Origin: Mugil cephalus
Taxonomy: Eukaryota; Chordata; Actinopteri; Mugiliformes; Mugilidae
Assembly (NCBI RefSeq): GCF_022458985.1
Contig: NC_061771.1
Location: forward strand, 14,733,001-14,797,000
DNA length: 64,000 bases
Reading direction: 5' to 3'
This document shows positions 52,901 through 64,000 of this stretch, in pieces. The notes beneath the pieces were generated by a model that was not told where the DNA came from, made no database searches, and saw only the letters and a list, made by a program, of their open reading frames with translations. Numbering within the stretch: position 1 is the stretch's first letter; every line of letters begins with the position of its first letter. Both the position numbers and the translations under genes were made by a program.

Positions 52901-55080
52901 TTTGTCACCGACATCGCTTTTCAGGTTATCTTGCGGATATGTTGACATACCTTCCCTGTCTTATCTGCAGAGGAGACTCCGTGCTTGATCCGAATAATAA
53001 ACTGTGCATTTAGCATGGTAAGAATACCCTGAAAGGTACACTTGATCTGGGGGGAGACAATAGAGAAGTGGTCTTGGAAGGTAGTCAGCCGTCGCAGTCC
53101 TTCCTTCCTGGTCAGTCTCTTCCTAAGCCCATGTCCTATTTGTACCAGAACCAGGTCCTGGTCCAGTATCAGATGGAAAGGGAAGATAGTGGAGAACAGA
53201 GAGGTAGGAAGAGTCCCAGCTGAGGAAGCCCGCAGCGGACTGGGACTCAGATTTTTAGCGTCCTTGACTATGACTGTGTACAGAAGACTGGGCTGTGGGC
53301 TGGACTGCAAGATGCTGTCTTTAGCAGTGGGGGGGTCCTTCAGCACGTCCACAGTGGTGTGGTACAGCAGGCGGGCAGCAGCTTTGATGACTCCAGGGAA
53401 GAAGAGCTCAGTGGTCGGGCGAGGATTGAAGAAATAGACAGTAAGCAGACCCGGATCCTTGTCTAAGCACAGCACCGAAGGTTCGTTTACACAACCCTCT
53501 CTATCCGGGTTGGGCGACATGCTGCTCTGTTTCAACAGGACGTTGAAGCTGTTGAGGAAGTCGTGGAGAGCCCCCCCCACCACACTCAAAATGTGCCTGT
53601 CCTCCTCGTAACACATGTTGAAGATCTCCTCGCCGAGAGCGACTTTCAAATGTTCCATCGGGACCGCTGTTGGAAACACGGAGGGAGATGGGTGAATAAT
53701 GGCAGCGCAACCGAAATTCAGCTTTATGACTTGCGTGTCAGGTTTGCCCATTACCTGTTTTGGCTGAATAAATGTTCATCATCTCCACTAGATGCTCTGA
53801 ATCATCGCTGCAACTCTGATAGTGTGCACAGCAATTTGACGGACTGGAAATTCAACAAATATGAAAGTCAGACACACAAACCGGTGCTCGTGGACCTTGA
53901 AATACATCCCACAGAGGATTCAATTAAAGATCATTTTAACTCAACATTTTCGTACGTGTTGTGTTTTGTCTGACCAGCAGAGCCACGGACGTTTAATTTG
54001 CAATCCCACATGACAACAAAGGAAGCAAATTAAAACACTGCTGCAGCGAGGTGGCAATTTTGCTCGAAAATGATTGAAAACTCAACCAAAATAGGAGCAA
54101 ATTAATGTTCAACTAAGCAGTTAACAGGGAGGCATTCGCGCTCCATGTCTTACTGTGACCGTCAGGAGGAAAGTATGCAGAGTGTCTCACTGTCTGCGTG
54201 GCCTTCCCTTTAGAAACGTGTGTTTGGACCGGATTTGTGGGAGGATTTTCTCCTTTTTCTCCGGGTAGCCATGGCAGCCTGAGCCTGTATCACACCTCAT
54301 TGTTGTTATCATCATTAGTATCAGTCTAGTAGTGACAGGAGGGAGTTGTAGCTAAACAAGGGGCTCGGGTGAGGCTGTGCCATCCAAGCATCATTATTTC
54401 CATCATCACAATGCACGCTGTGGCGTAAGTGGCACACAAACCTATAATTTGCCTCCGCAGCACTAGTAATTGTGGCTGTTGTTGGTGTCTTTGTGGCAGC
54501 TGGATTGGAAAACACACGTTACCTTTCAGAGTCCCTGCTGTGATCCGATAGTGTCATCATTCGTTGGAGGGCAGTGTGCAGCCTCTGAAACTGTAACAAA
54601 AAAAAAAAAAAAAAAAAAAAAGTGTCCAGCAAGTTAAAGGTCATCGTCTGGCAAACACTTCAACGCAGCTTTAATTACAGAGGCTCCAACACACACAGGG
54701 AGCAGGATAGTGGACAAACTGGCACGGTGTCCGTGCGTTAAGGCAGAAATGCGACAAATCCAACTGCTTTACATTAAATGAGTAGTTGTTCATAATTTCA
54801 TGCAAGACTCGCATACATGATCACGGACGCATGTACTCACCTCGGGGCATGCCAGTTTTCTGATGCTCTCCCCAAGTGTGTGCAGGTTAACTTTGGCTCT
54901 GCTCGTCTTCTGTCGCGGCGCATCCTCGCCTGTTTTTCCGTGCAAGTCCTTAGAAATGGGCAATAAATCCGCGGCGTCAGTTGAGCGCTCCTCAAAGTCT
55001 CCGAGCTCATTATTTTTGGCGCTGCCGGAGAACGGACACTCTCCGGATATCTTCAGCTCTTTCAGCTTGGCGCAGAACAT
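46993..55080 (-). CDS. gucy1a1: Soluble guanylate cyclase subunit alpha-1 (7 supported coding exons, one short exon unresolved)
   Basis: This is the non-haem partner of beta-1 and supplies the metal-binding aspartates of the shared cyclase site. Supported exons, minus strand: 55080-54841, 54590-54523, 53666-52951, 51117-50632, 49254-49111, 47517-47363, 47131-46993. The N-terminus [18 protein letters not shown] fits human GUCY1A1. The large 716-nt exon carries [13 protein letters not shown] and [12 protein letters not shown] (H-NOX-like/PAS). The 486-nt exon carries the coiled coil ([13 protein letters not shown]) and MLFSDIVGF, whose Asp is a metal ligand. The second metal Asp is in [12 protein letters not shown], followed by RYCLFGNN. 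The second exon ends in phase 2, but the third needs phase 1, so a small exon of length 3n+2 is missing; the best candidate is 54207-54191 (17 nt), giving about 654 aa. The C-terminus stops about 25 residues earlier than in human. Confidence 0.95.
47870..48095 (+). mobile_element. Rex3/RTE-like LINE 3' fragment
   Basis: It contains CTATATATCTCAACTGGCCTGG, GGCAAGGGATGCTTCAGGAG and GGACGTCTGG, then ends in short GGAT repeats (GGATGGATGGATAA). Fish RTE-type LINEs such as Rex3 carry this kind of C-terminal and GATG tail sequence. It is 5'-truncated and non-coding, and lies in the gucy1a1 intron before the 47517-47363 exon. Confidence 0.65.
48505..48822 (-). repeat. Teleost L2/SINE-type repeat copy, reversed
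   Basis: Reading the plus strand gives the reverse complement of the 12360-12690 type: CCATCCATTCCCATTTATCC, GAGAGGCGGGGTACGCC, ATGGACAGGACAACAGCCCA, AACCATTCACACC, TGTGGGAGGAAGCTGGAG and CCCAGAACCTTCTTGCTTTG. It lies in a gucy1a1 intron. Confidence 0.75.
49862..49901. repeat. Perfect 15-bp palindrome (hairpin)
   Basis: TTTTGAACACAAAAA at 49862-49876 is followed 10 nt later by its exact inverse at 49887-49901. It lies within a gucy1a1 intron. It may be a MITE remnant. Confidence 0.7.
54598..54621. repeat. Poly(A) run forming the poly(T) tract of a gucy1a1 splice acceptor
   Basis: On the gene strand it is about 24 T residues ending only 7 nt before the acceptor at 54591, followed by GTTACAG. 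It therefore serves as the polypyrimidine tract for exon 2 of gucy1a1. Confidence 0.8.
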
Positions 55081-55370
55081 CTTCCCCGCTTGTAACCTCC
55101 TCTCTCTTATCTAATTTCTGGGGGAGACAGTTGTGGTCGAGCAGCCGCGGTCTCCGGGAGAAATTCCATCATCTGGTGGTGTGCTCATCCAGGATACCTT
55201 CCACCTTCCCTCGCAACCTCGCCGATTCAAATGGCAAGCACCAAAGCCGGAGAGCACATACAATATTCATTGAAGACTGCACGGGCAAATGATGGCAGGG
55301 AACTATCATTACCAAAAGCCAATGGGAAACAGGGGGGTAAAAAAAAGAGCAGCAGGCCAATCCATGCGCA
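55081..55370 (-). promoter_or_regulatory. gucy1a1: gucy1a1 5' UTR and proximal promoter (inferred)
   Basis: The block upstream of the ATG at 55080 has two CCAAT words on the plus strand, at 55319-55323 and 55357-55361, spaced much like those of gucy1b1. No convincing TATA box is seen. A splice within the 5' UTR is possible but not resolved. Confidence 0.4.
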
Positions 55371-55595
55371 AGTGGGGCTGGTGTTGCCGAACAACCTATC
55401 AGCAGTGAGAAATTATTTCCAGACGACTCCTTGCATGCAATAGACTTTTTATTTAGATCAAGGTATGGACTGGGTACCATCTCTATGAAACTGGCATCCT
55501 CTCAGGAAAACAGCCAGTATATTACGTGCTGTGTGTGACAACGTTTGCATTTGATTTTGTATAAATTATTAAGAATATAGTATAAAGTATTTTTA

Positions 55596-55721
<126 letters not shown>

Positions 55722-56599
55722 GTTTGCATGACTATTTTTGTGAGGACATTCGATGACTACCATTCCTTAGCCCTTTATCCTTCTCCTAACCACCTCTACT
55801 AGTGACTGTTTTACCTTAATCCTAAAGCCTGGTGCTGACAGTTAAACATCCTTTTGAGAGGATGCAAATAATTATTGAGGACAAGAAAAGCATCCTCTCC
55901 TGCCCAAAATGTCCTCAGCCTGATGGTCTGGAGCTCCAGGCCTCATAAAGATGGATGTACAGGCACGCATAAACACATTTGTACATAGCCTCCATAGAGC
56001 ATTTATTTTTCTTGTGAAATACCTGGAAATGTATCACTGTCAAGGTCCCTCGTCCATTTTTCTACTAAAGCTCCAACAGCAGACTGCAGGTCTATTGTTG
56101 CCTGCTGCAACACCTTTGTCAGCTAATGTTGCTTTTCTTTGAAATAAGGTAGCTTAACTCTCTGAGTCTTTCTTATTGCCCTGATGGTATTATTAGCAAT
56201 AAATAAATTTGTTTAACAGAAGTTGTTATTATTAACAAAATGTCAAATTGAATTCCATTATAAAGTCAGATTAGGGTCAGATTACTTGGAAAAGACCAAG
56301 AAAACAACTATCTTCACAATTTAACTCTTTTGCTTATGGTGTCTTGCCTTTCAAATTATTTAATGATTTAGGTTTTAGTGGCTCCAGAGGAAGCCCCGCA
56401 AAATTTAATAACGCTCTTCAATTTATGCCACTTGAGAGAGGCGGTCGAGTAGCATTGTGGGTGAAGCAGCTTTTGACGGGGATGGATGATTTCTAGTCCT
56501 GTTGCAACAATTCTGATCTTTATCTGCAACTCTCTATCTGTTTCAGTAGGACAAAAATGTAACACTCAGTTGCTGAGCAACTAATTTAAATTAATAATT

Positions 56600-57115
56600 G
56601 ATGACCTGAATCCAGATCAGAATACTTTATTAATCCCTCAAGGAAATGGTTTTGTTTTGTTGTTCACATAAAGTGACACTCTCAAGGAGTGACCAACACT
56701 CAGTGGGAGGAGTTATAGAGTTTGATGGCCATGGGCAGGAATGTCCTCCTGTGGAGTTCTGTGTTGCATTTGGGTTGAATGAGTGTATAGCTGAATGTAC
56801 TCATCAAACTTGGCAGTTTGTTGTCAGGTGGGTTGGAGGAGTGGTCCAGGATGTTCTCCCCTTGTGCTAACATCCTCCTCTCTGACACTGTGGTCAGAGA
56901 GTCCGGGTCTGCACCGACAATACCGTTTGATGAGTCCAGTCTCAGCCTGCCACCCCAACATGCAATGGCATACAGGACTGGCACTGGCCACCGCAGGCTC
57001 ATATAACATCCTCAGCATTGTGTGGCAGATGTTGAAGGACCTCAGTCTCCTCAGAAAGTAGAGTAGGTTCTGGCCCTTCCTGTAGAGTCCCTTTGTGTTC
57101 TGAATGGTTATCAAC
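56600..57115 (-). pseudogene. Decayed LINE fragment: end of a reverse transcriptase ORF and its 3' tail
   Basis: On the minus strand one frame reads KGQNLLYFLRRLRSFNIC then LRMLYEPAVASA. A second, shifted frame continues YAIACWGG, VSERRMLAQGE, HRRTFLPMAIKLYN. Together these follow the C-terminal region of CR1/L2-like fish LINE reverse transcriptases (FLRRLRSF, CWGG, RRSFIPTAVRLYN). The shift falls near 56975. The tail near 56615-56640 (ATACTTTATTAATCCCTCAA) inverts to the common AATAAAGTATTCTGAT-type LINE end. The copy is dead. Confidence 0.75.
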
Positions 57116-57739
57116 AGCTGATTAATTTAGGTGTATTAAGCCTGTTCACATGTGGTTTGTGTTCCAAAGCTTATGAATGTCCATGTATGTCATTATACCT
57201 TTTTTCTTTATGTGTGCGAAGTGTATGTTTTTAAAAAGTATCCATCATGCATTGCCGAACAACCATTTAGGTGCTTCTTTTGTTTGGCATTTTTATTCAT
57301 ACTCTGTAACTTGTCCTCTGGAGGGTCGCGTGGGACTGGAGTCTGTCCCAGCTCTGTTTGGCATGTTGTTGTATGTTTATGTTTCCGTAGCTGTTTTTAA
57401 CCCCATCCTCACAAATACGCAGATTACTTGCGTCATCAGCCAGATTTGCCTTAGACTGTTAAGGAAAGGGGTCGGTGCTGATTAGACATGTTGGACAATC
57501 ATTTACAAAATGCATGACAAAAATAGATTTTATTGGACTTAATGAGAAAACTGCTCAGCTCGTTTGCCTTGTTTGGTCTGAAAAGAGCAATTTCTCCATC
57601 GAACGTAATAAATCAGTTTCAAGGTTTGAATAATGAACAGTCTTATTTTTGGGGATTTTTTTTCCTTTCTTGCAGGGCAACTCTCTTATGTAAGTCTTAT
57701 GTTGGCTGTCATTCAACAGCAAAGGCCATGGATGTACGT

Positions 57740-58560
57740 ACTTACTTACTTATTTACTTACGCAGGCCTTTAAATTCCCAGAGGAACATGTGCCATCGAC
57801 GAAGCTCCTCCATTCATTTTGGTCTTGAGCCCTCTGCTCCAAATGTTGCCAGGTTTCTTCATCTCCTGTTGAAATGCCTCTCTTCCTCTCTTCGTGTGGG
57901 TTCCACGTCAGCACCAGTTTTGTGATTGATTTCTTTCTTCTGAGTGTGTGACCGGTCCACTTCCATTTCTTCCTCCAGATTTGAATTTCTATTGTGTCTT
58001 GTATGGTGAGTTCCCACAGGTTGGCGTTAGAAATGTTGTTGGGCCAGTATATTCTCAAGAGGTATCTGAGGCACCAGTTAATGAATGTCTGCTGCTTACT
58101 GCGTATGGGGGTGGGGGTGGTTTTCCAGGTTTCTGAGCCATAGAGCAGAGTGGTCTTTATGTTTGAGTTGAAGATTTGTAGCTTGGTCCTCAGTGACAGG
58201 TTTTCTGCCTTCCAGGTATTACTTAGCATGTTGAATGTTGTCCTTGCCTTTCCAATCCTGGCTTGGACATCATCCTCCTTACTACCTTTGACAGAAATGA
58301 TGCTCCCGAGGTATGTGAAGTTGTTTACATCCTCTAATGAGTTTTGGTTCATGATTATGGGTTTGTGGTTCTTGCTGTTGATACACATTACTTTGGTTTT
58401 TGATGAGTTTATTTTGAGTCAGAGCAGAGTAGCAGTTTCTTCCAGTGTTCCTGATTTTTCCTGTATCTGTTGATGTGTGTGAGCCAATAGTAACAGGTCA
58501 TCAGCAAAATCCAGATCTTCCAGCTGCTCTGTCTGGCTCTGCTGTAAGCTATTTAACATA
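57740..58560 (-). pseudogene. Decayed LINE reverse-transcriptase fragment with FADD motif and in-frame stop
   Basis: From 58560 downward the minus strand reads LEDLDFADDLLLLAHTHQQ, which carries the reverse-transcriptase active-site motif (FADD), and reaches an in-frame TGA just before LKINSSKTKVM. The frame then stays open for 212 codons from 58388 to 57750: FTYLGSIIS, DDVQARIGKA, TLLYGSETW, LRYLLRIYWPN, WKWTGHTLRR, WRSFVDGTC. These are hallmark C-terminal blocks of a non-LTR element. The upstream endonuclease and most of the polymerase are absent. The clade (RTE-like or other) is not settled. Confidence 0.85.
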
Positions 58561-60987
58561 AAATAAAGGGTTCATAGGTTATACCCCTTTCACATCGAAA
58601 AAAAACGGGTTGACACATGATTCTCAGCCCTGGATCGACCCGCCTTTGGTGTGCTTTCACATCGCCAGCAGTCCCAGGTCTGACCTCCCACTGTGAGAGC
58701 AAGAGGCCTGTTTTTTCTCCCTCTCATACGTCATCAAGTTGACAAAATCATCATTACACATTTAAGTGCACAGAATCTCCTGTTCTCCACGGATGCAAAG
58801 CAGCTCACAGATCTCACGGTCTTGCCAGTGTGCTGCCATGATCGATAAAAAAAGTGTGCCACATCGCTATACAAGCTGTATAAAAACACAGCCGTGTATG
58901 CACAGTTCACAGTTCACATCACGATTCCCTGGTGCGATTTCCTGAACATGACGTAGGCCTAATTCACCTATGCATCGTCATTAACGATCGTGCAGAACAC
59001 ATTTGATTTTGTCCTACAGAGATCGGTCTCTTATGGGAGTAGACCAAAACTTTGCTCTGTTTTTGAGCTGGAGCTTCTACAATGACACAGTCTGACAGGC
59101 TGTGCGGTGACAAAATCACAATGTGACAGAGATTAGAGATTAAAGGGGGCAATGTTTTAATCTGGCTTCAGGATGGCCGTGGCCATCAGAATCATTCCTT
59201 AAAGTCTATTTTAATTGTAAGATAAAAAAGAAATTGTTATTTTATATGAGACATTCGTATGGTGTATTATGTAGAAAAATGTATATTTATTAAAGCTGCC
59301 TGAATAGCAAATGTTTAGGTGGCCCAGGAGTCAACAATATGTCCCTCCAATAAAAAATATCTGCTCCATCAAAGTTTTCCATTAACAGACTTTAATTACT
59401 TAAAAGCAGCTGTTGATGGAGCCTAAAATAATCACATTACTACCGTGCGCTTGTTTAATTTGTCTGCTTTTTCCCGTGATATGTTTGCACTTTAAACAAG
59501 ATCACTCATTTCAACAAGTTAATGTGGAGATTAAAGAACAACGTTTCTAATGCACTTCAGATTCACATCTTGCTTCTTCTGAATGACCGACACAATCAAG
59601 ACGTCCTCTACCAGCGCTCTGCCGAGAGGCAAACGAATGCAAATGAGGTGCTTATTTGCATCTGGAAGACTGATAGGGGACTGGAGACTGGTGTCTTGAA
59701 GACAGTCCTGTGGGCTATCCCTTGGTCCTAGTGACCCATCTGCTACCACGGAGGTGACAGCTGTTGTAGCTGCTTCTAACCAGCAGGATCCAGAGGAGAC
59801 GCCACCAGCAGCACTTGCATGAACAAACATATCTTTGTCATGATCATTTACAACAAGGACATTCTGATCTGTACAAAGATGAAAGAACTTAATCAAGAGT
59901 CAGGAACACAAAAGTAGCCTTTGTGTCATTGTTTTTTTTTTCCAGAAGTGAAGAACATAGTCCAACTAGAAACAGAAATCATTCCTCTTTTTCCGAAGAT
60001 ATGGTGATAATGTGAATTTCTAAACCTCCAAACCAACCATATGCCATCTTGTCAGTCAGTATTTCATTGCTCAAAGAAGTGAACTGAGGCTGATCACTCG
60101 ACCCACCTCTGTTCAAGGTTTTTCTTGACATAGTCAAAATGAAGTGTGCACAAGAAGATGAAAAACATGGAAGAATTTCAGACCAGTGGATGAAATGTTG
60201 AAAAGCTATTTTATTCAATTAAAAGCAGCAGCGCCTCCACCTAAAACTGCCTCGGTTGAAGTCACACAGAAATACTCAAGTATCATCAGCAAAACATCAA
60301 AATCATCATTTTGAGTCTTATTATACCATATATTAGTGTTTTATCGTGACTGGTGCATTAGTGTGCAGGAGAATTTTATTGTGTGGATGTCTGAATAGCA
60401 ACATTCTCTAAGTACACAGTATGAAGTGAGAAAATACAGAGTACTACATGTCATAAAGTACTACATGTCATAGTTGAGATTATGTTTCACTCTATATGTA
60501 AATATATTTTTTCCAATGCAAAACAGTATGAAAGTGATGACATTTATGTTCAAATTAACATTATTATGTGCAAAAACTCCACCTTTATAAAACTGCTACA
60601 ATGTCTTCACTAACTATATTATATGCGACATACTGAGATACTGTAGATGTAAACTGCTACTTGACTGGTTGATGGGGGCATACAGCCACAAGACTGTAAT
60701 AGTTTCCACTCTGCTGCCTATATGTTTTTGTGTATGTTGTGTTTGTCTCACATATGTTGTCCTGGGGAATCACTGGGGACCGATGCAAACCTCATGCCCC
60801 GGTAGGAGTCCAGTGACGTGAAGCAAAGGTCATTTGAAATCTATAGCGGCAAAGGACGTGAATGCTGCATCTAGATATTCTCACGGTGCCCCCTCTGGTC
60901 TTCTTCTTACAGTTAATTAACTGTCAATCTCTTTTGAGAGCAGTTTGAACTACAGTGTTATGCTGCTGCAGGCACTCGATAGGCTTT

Positions 60988-61010
60988 AAAAAAAAAAAAA
61001 AAAAAAAAAA
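60988..61010. repeat. Poly(A) run
   Basis: About twenty-three A residues followed by CAG and a further A-rich stretch. No retroposed parent is visible next to it. Confidence 0.7.
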
Positions 61011-63379
61011 CAGAAAAAAAGAAAGAAAACTTTTAGAGCCCCTGCTCGTCAGTTAACTTGAAGCCCCGGAGGAATGTGTATTTAATGATTGTGTGAAACA
61101 TTTGCTGTATGCAGTATTTGCTTACACTGCCTGGCATAGACTTATTACTTGACGTACTAAAGTAATCTTTTAGCTGTGAAAGGTCAGTGTACACTGAGAC
61201 CAACAGCAACTTGTTTTATCTGCAAAGCCCCTGAGAACAACTTGATCCCAGATGTCCCACTCACACTGACATTATTTGAAAAGATATCTTGAGGATACAA
61301 GCAGGACTTGAACAACAGTTAGGTTTTCATAGTAACACTGGAACACAACTTTGCTTTAATGATTCCTCCTGTTAAAGTGGTAAGTAAATGTTTTATTTTG
61401 CACCATTTGGATCCGAAACCACCACCCTTCTATTTCATGTACAAGTTATTCGAAGCAAGTGTTATCTTATAGGTGTAAAATATAAAATTCTCTCTTTTAC
61501 TTTAAACCTGGCTATTGTTTCAAGACAAAGTTGAAAAGTATAAACCTGTTTCTCATCTTTTTTTTTAGTTAAATTTCAAACTATGTTAAAGCTCTGTGCT
61601 ACTATTAAAATCTAATCTAACTATTAAAATGCCACAAGACTTGTGGCAAAAACAAACTAAGCGTTAAGATGCTTAATGGAAACAAAAGACCATGTAAAAT
61701 TTGGACTGAAGCTGAAAACAGTTTGCTTTCTGTCACAGCAAAATCATTTGTATATATTCATGCTACTTTTTTTTGTTATTAACAGTGTCACATCCTGCCA
61801 CATCTGTTATTTTGTCACACAAACAGAAGAATCCAAAGATAAACTTATGGCTATGTGATGAATGTGCATTTGTAATGCGAGTTTCCATAGTGCCTGCCAT
61901 ATAGTGAGCCCTGCACACACTCTGTTTAAGACCATGTTTATGATACGGACAGAGATAGCTAATCTCATCACAAATCAAGCACCGGCAGGATCCTAAAAAG
62001 ACACGATGACTTCAGACTGGAACAATGTGTGTACATTAACTGCACTGGAGCAAACTGCAACATTCAGGAAACAATAGGCACATAGAGAACTTTGATGGAT
62101 ACTTGCTGTATAGCAATGTTGCATTCTTGTACGTTTTAGATCTTTTGAGCACTGTCCCCAGCGTATGTCCCTTTTCATCTCACAAATAGTATTTTTTGCC
62201 TTAATAACATTATTTAAGTGAGCGGGTTTTACAGTGCAGCCGTGTAGTTTGTATGTTAATAAATGCAAGAAGCCATGCCATGTACTGAAGCCTGTTAAGT
62301 GTGTTTATTTAATCTTTTTTTTTTCTGACAGTGCTACATCCAGGTGATTGATTTGTAATAGGTCCACAAGAAGGAACATTTCAGCTCCTTTTCCTAGTAA
62401 TCCTAACAAACTCTTGATGATTTTATCCAGAAGCATTGTTGGGACAAAACATCGCTGACCTGAAACTGACCCCATTTTCAACCCGACTTCCTGACATGTG
62501 CTTTGTGTGACTCTCACATAATAACTTAAAATATCTAATAATGTTAGATTTAAATGTCAAGGGGTTGGAGATAGTCACGTAATGTCTTACGCTCAGAAAT
62601 TGGCCTTCGTCCATTGCCATTGACGCTGATTGTATTGTTCTGCTGTTGCCTTCTCAGAGGTTTGGTGGTGATGTTTGATATAAGTGATGAAAGCTCCTAC
62701 TTGTATGTGCACAATGGCGACATATAACATCTCTAACCCTGTGTCCACTCACTCTTCCTGGCCAACCAAGCGTGTCTGCCACGAATACCCCGAGGCAAAC
62801 AGGCAATGCAGAGGAGAAACGCTTTTCAGTATTTTCTGACATATTAATTTTTGACGATTTGTGCTCTTGCAACCTAGTTAGAAGGTAAATAAAAAAAAAC
62901 TCTAAAAATAGCTCAAAAATATACAGAACAAGAATATTGATGCGTGCTGTTTGAGATTACATAAGCACAAGGGTGACATGGGCGCTGAGGCTGTAATAAT
63001 TAGATATATTATGCTTCACTTAATCCTAGTAAAGTCCAACCAGCATCAAGGGCAAATCCCACCACTGCATAAGATTTTACAGTGCTTTTATTTGCAGTGA
63101 GCAGCATGATTGACTGGAGATTTTCTGAAGCTATATATAGTGCTTCTGATCTTTATTTATTTATCACTTTTCTCCACCGGCAGACTTCTGACTGCTGCTG
63201 CTGACTGGAGTGTTCAAAGCAAGCCTCGTTTAATGCAGTTAAATATTTCCGCTTAACAGCAAGAAAACTAGAAAAAAAAATACATATTTATTGCGAGGCT
63301 TGAGGCGAACGTGTCAAACGTCCGGCTGAAATAGTCACATTTACGAGTTGCAGTGAACGCAGCGTTAGTGGGTGGAGCC

Positions 63380-63511
63380 AGTGTGGTCCAATAGAATCCA
63401 CCAGCCAGAGACACGTTGAACATTATTTCCTTAGCAAACATGTCAGCCTCCAGTCCGTAGAAGAACTACAAATAAATTAAGAGATCTAACGTTAATAGAT
63501 TAAAGTTCACG
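63380..63511 (+). promoter_or_regulatory. Promoter and 5' UTR of the right-edge gene (inferred)
   Basis: A CCAAT box at 63388-63392 lies about 120 bp upstream of an ATG at 63512. No TATA box is evident. The region reads as a compact CCAAT promoter plus short 5' UTR. Confidence 0.4.
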
Positions 63512-63764
63512 ATGGTAAGTTTATTAACATGTACAACGTCTCTTTCTGTACAGTTTTATATTATTAGCTTTCCACTAACAGTTACAACGCTGCGTCTCCT
63601 TTAGCTTCTGGTTAGCAGTTAATTAAATAAAAATGATAACACACTGTCAGACAGGCTACTCACCTGTTTTATGTTATTCCAGGTCGTTGTTGAGTCCGAC
63701 ACTACTATCCTCCTTCGTGTCAAAGGGCCGCTGGAGTTTAAGTGTCAGCTGGATCTTACAGATG
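63512..63764 (+). CDS. Start of an unrecognised gene (first two coding exons, continues past the window)
   Basis: Exon 1 codes for Met only: ATG at 63512-63514 is followed at once by the strong donor GTAAGT. Exon 2, 63683-63764, has acceptor TTATTCCAG and donor GTACGT. Joined, they read MVVVESDTTILLRVKGPLEF, then KCQLDLTD, leaving phase 1. The peptide looks like the first strands of a globular beta-containing domain; no signal peptide or membrane segment is seen. I do not recognise the family. The next exon is not found before 64000. The exon pair is well formed, but the gene is supported only by splice signals and an open frame. Confidence 0.55.
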
Positions 63765-64000
63765 GTACGTTCACCGACGCTTTTCTCTTCAATTAAATTA
63801 AAACCAAATTAAATGGTCTGCTTATTATAGGTGAAATTGTATGTGCTTTCATTTGGTCCCTGGGACTGCTCAGTTAAACTCTCCTGATTCCAGTTTTCTT
63901 GTTGCTGCCTCCTTCCCAGCGTCTGTCATGCTGTCACATCTCATGTACATCAGAGCCAAGTATAAACCAGTGTATATTTGTCCTCACTTCCTGACAGGAA

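Noticed and set aside
59531-59896. A 121-codon minus-strand open frame.
   Set aside because: No domain, no splice context, and no composition unlike the surrounding spacer; frames of this length are expected by chance in 64 kb.

Overview
This window is vertebrate nuclear DNA and almost certainly teleost. Its genes are split into short exons with GT-AG introns, and the protein matches are vertebrate-specific. The interspersed repeats are of kinds common in ray-finned fish: an L2/SINE-type tail, a Rex3-like tail, a Tc1-like relic, small inverted-repeat elements and long CA/CT microsatellites. I see no bacterial, plasmid, phage or CRISPR features. Gene models were built by reading exon frames and splice phases directly and comparing with remembered human family sequences. 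No alignment or transcript data were available.

Layout. 1-3190: no recognised gene. 3190-23760 (+): usp53, with two leading exons (3190-3388 and 4285-4452), fifteen coding exons from 4723 to 20886 (1,000 codons plus stop) and a long 3' region. 23850-25300 (-): fabp2, four exons, 132 aa, converging on usp53. 25340-29320: no supported gene. 29320-45050 (-): gucy1b1, thirteen coding exons, 618 aa. 45975-55370 (-): gucy1a1, seven supported coding exons plus one short unresolved exon. 55440-63300: gene-free and rich in repeats, with two decayed LINE fragments. 63512-64000 (+): the first two coding exons of a gene I do not recognise, which runs off the window.

How the genes relate. gucy1a1 and gucy1b1 encode the two subunits of the nitric-oxide receptor, soluble guanylate cyclase. 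They lie head-to-tail on one strand with under 1 kb between the inferred end of the first and start of the second, which fits co-regulation. usp53 and fabp2 are neighbours in human as well, so that pair looks like old synteny. The usp53 protein is a tight-junction-associated ubiquitin protease-like protein; fabp2 is the intestinal fatty-acid carrier.

The search for a new system gave a negative main answer: the window is explained by conserved vertebrate genes and decayed transposons. The points most worth checking are an in-frame upstream exon that could extend Usp53, a phase gap in gucy1a1 that demands an undetected small exon, several atypical splice donors, a set of short inverted-repeat elements in introns, and the unidentified gene at the right edge.
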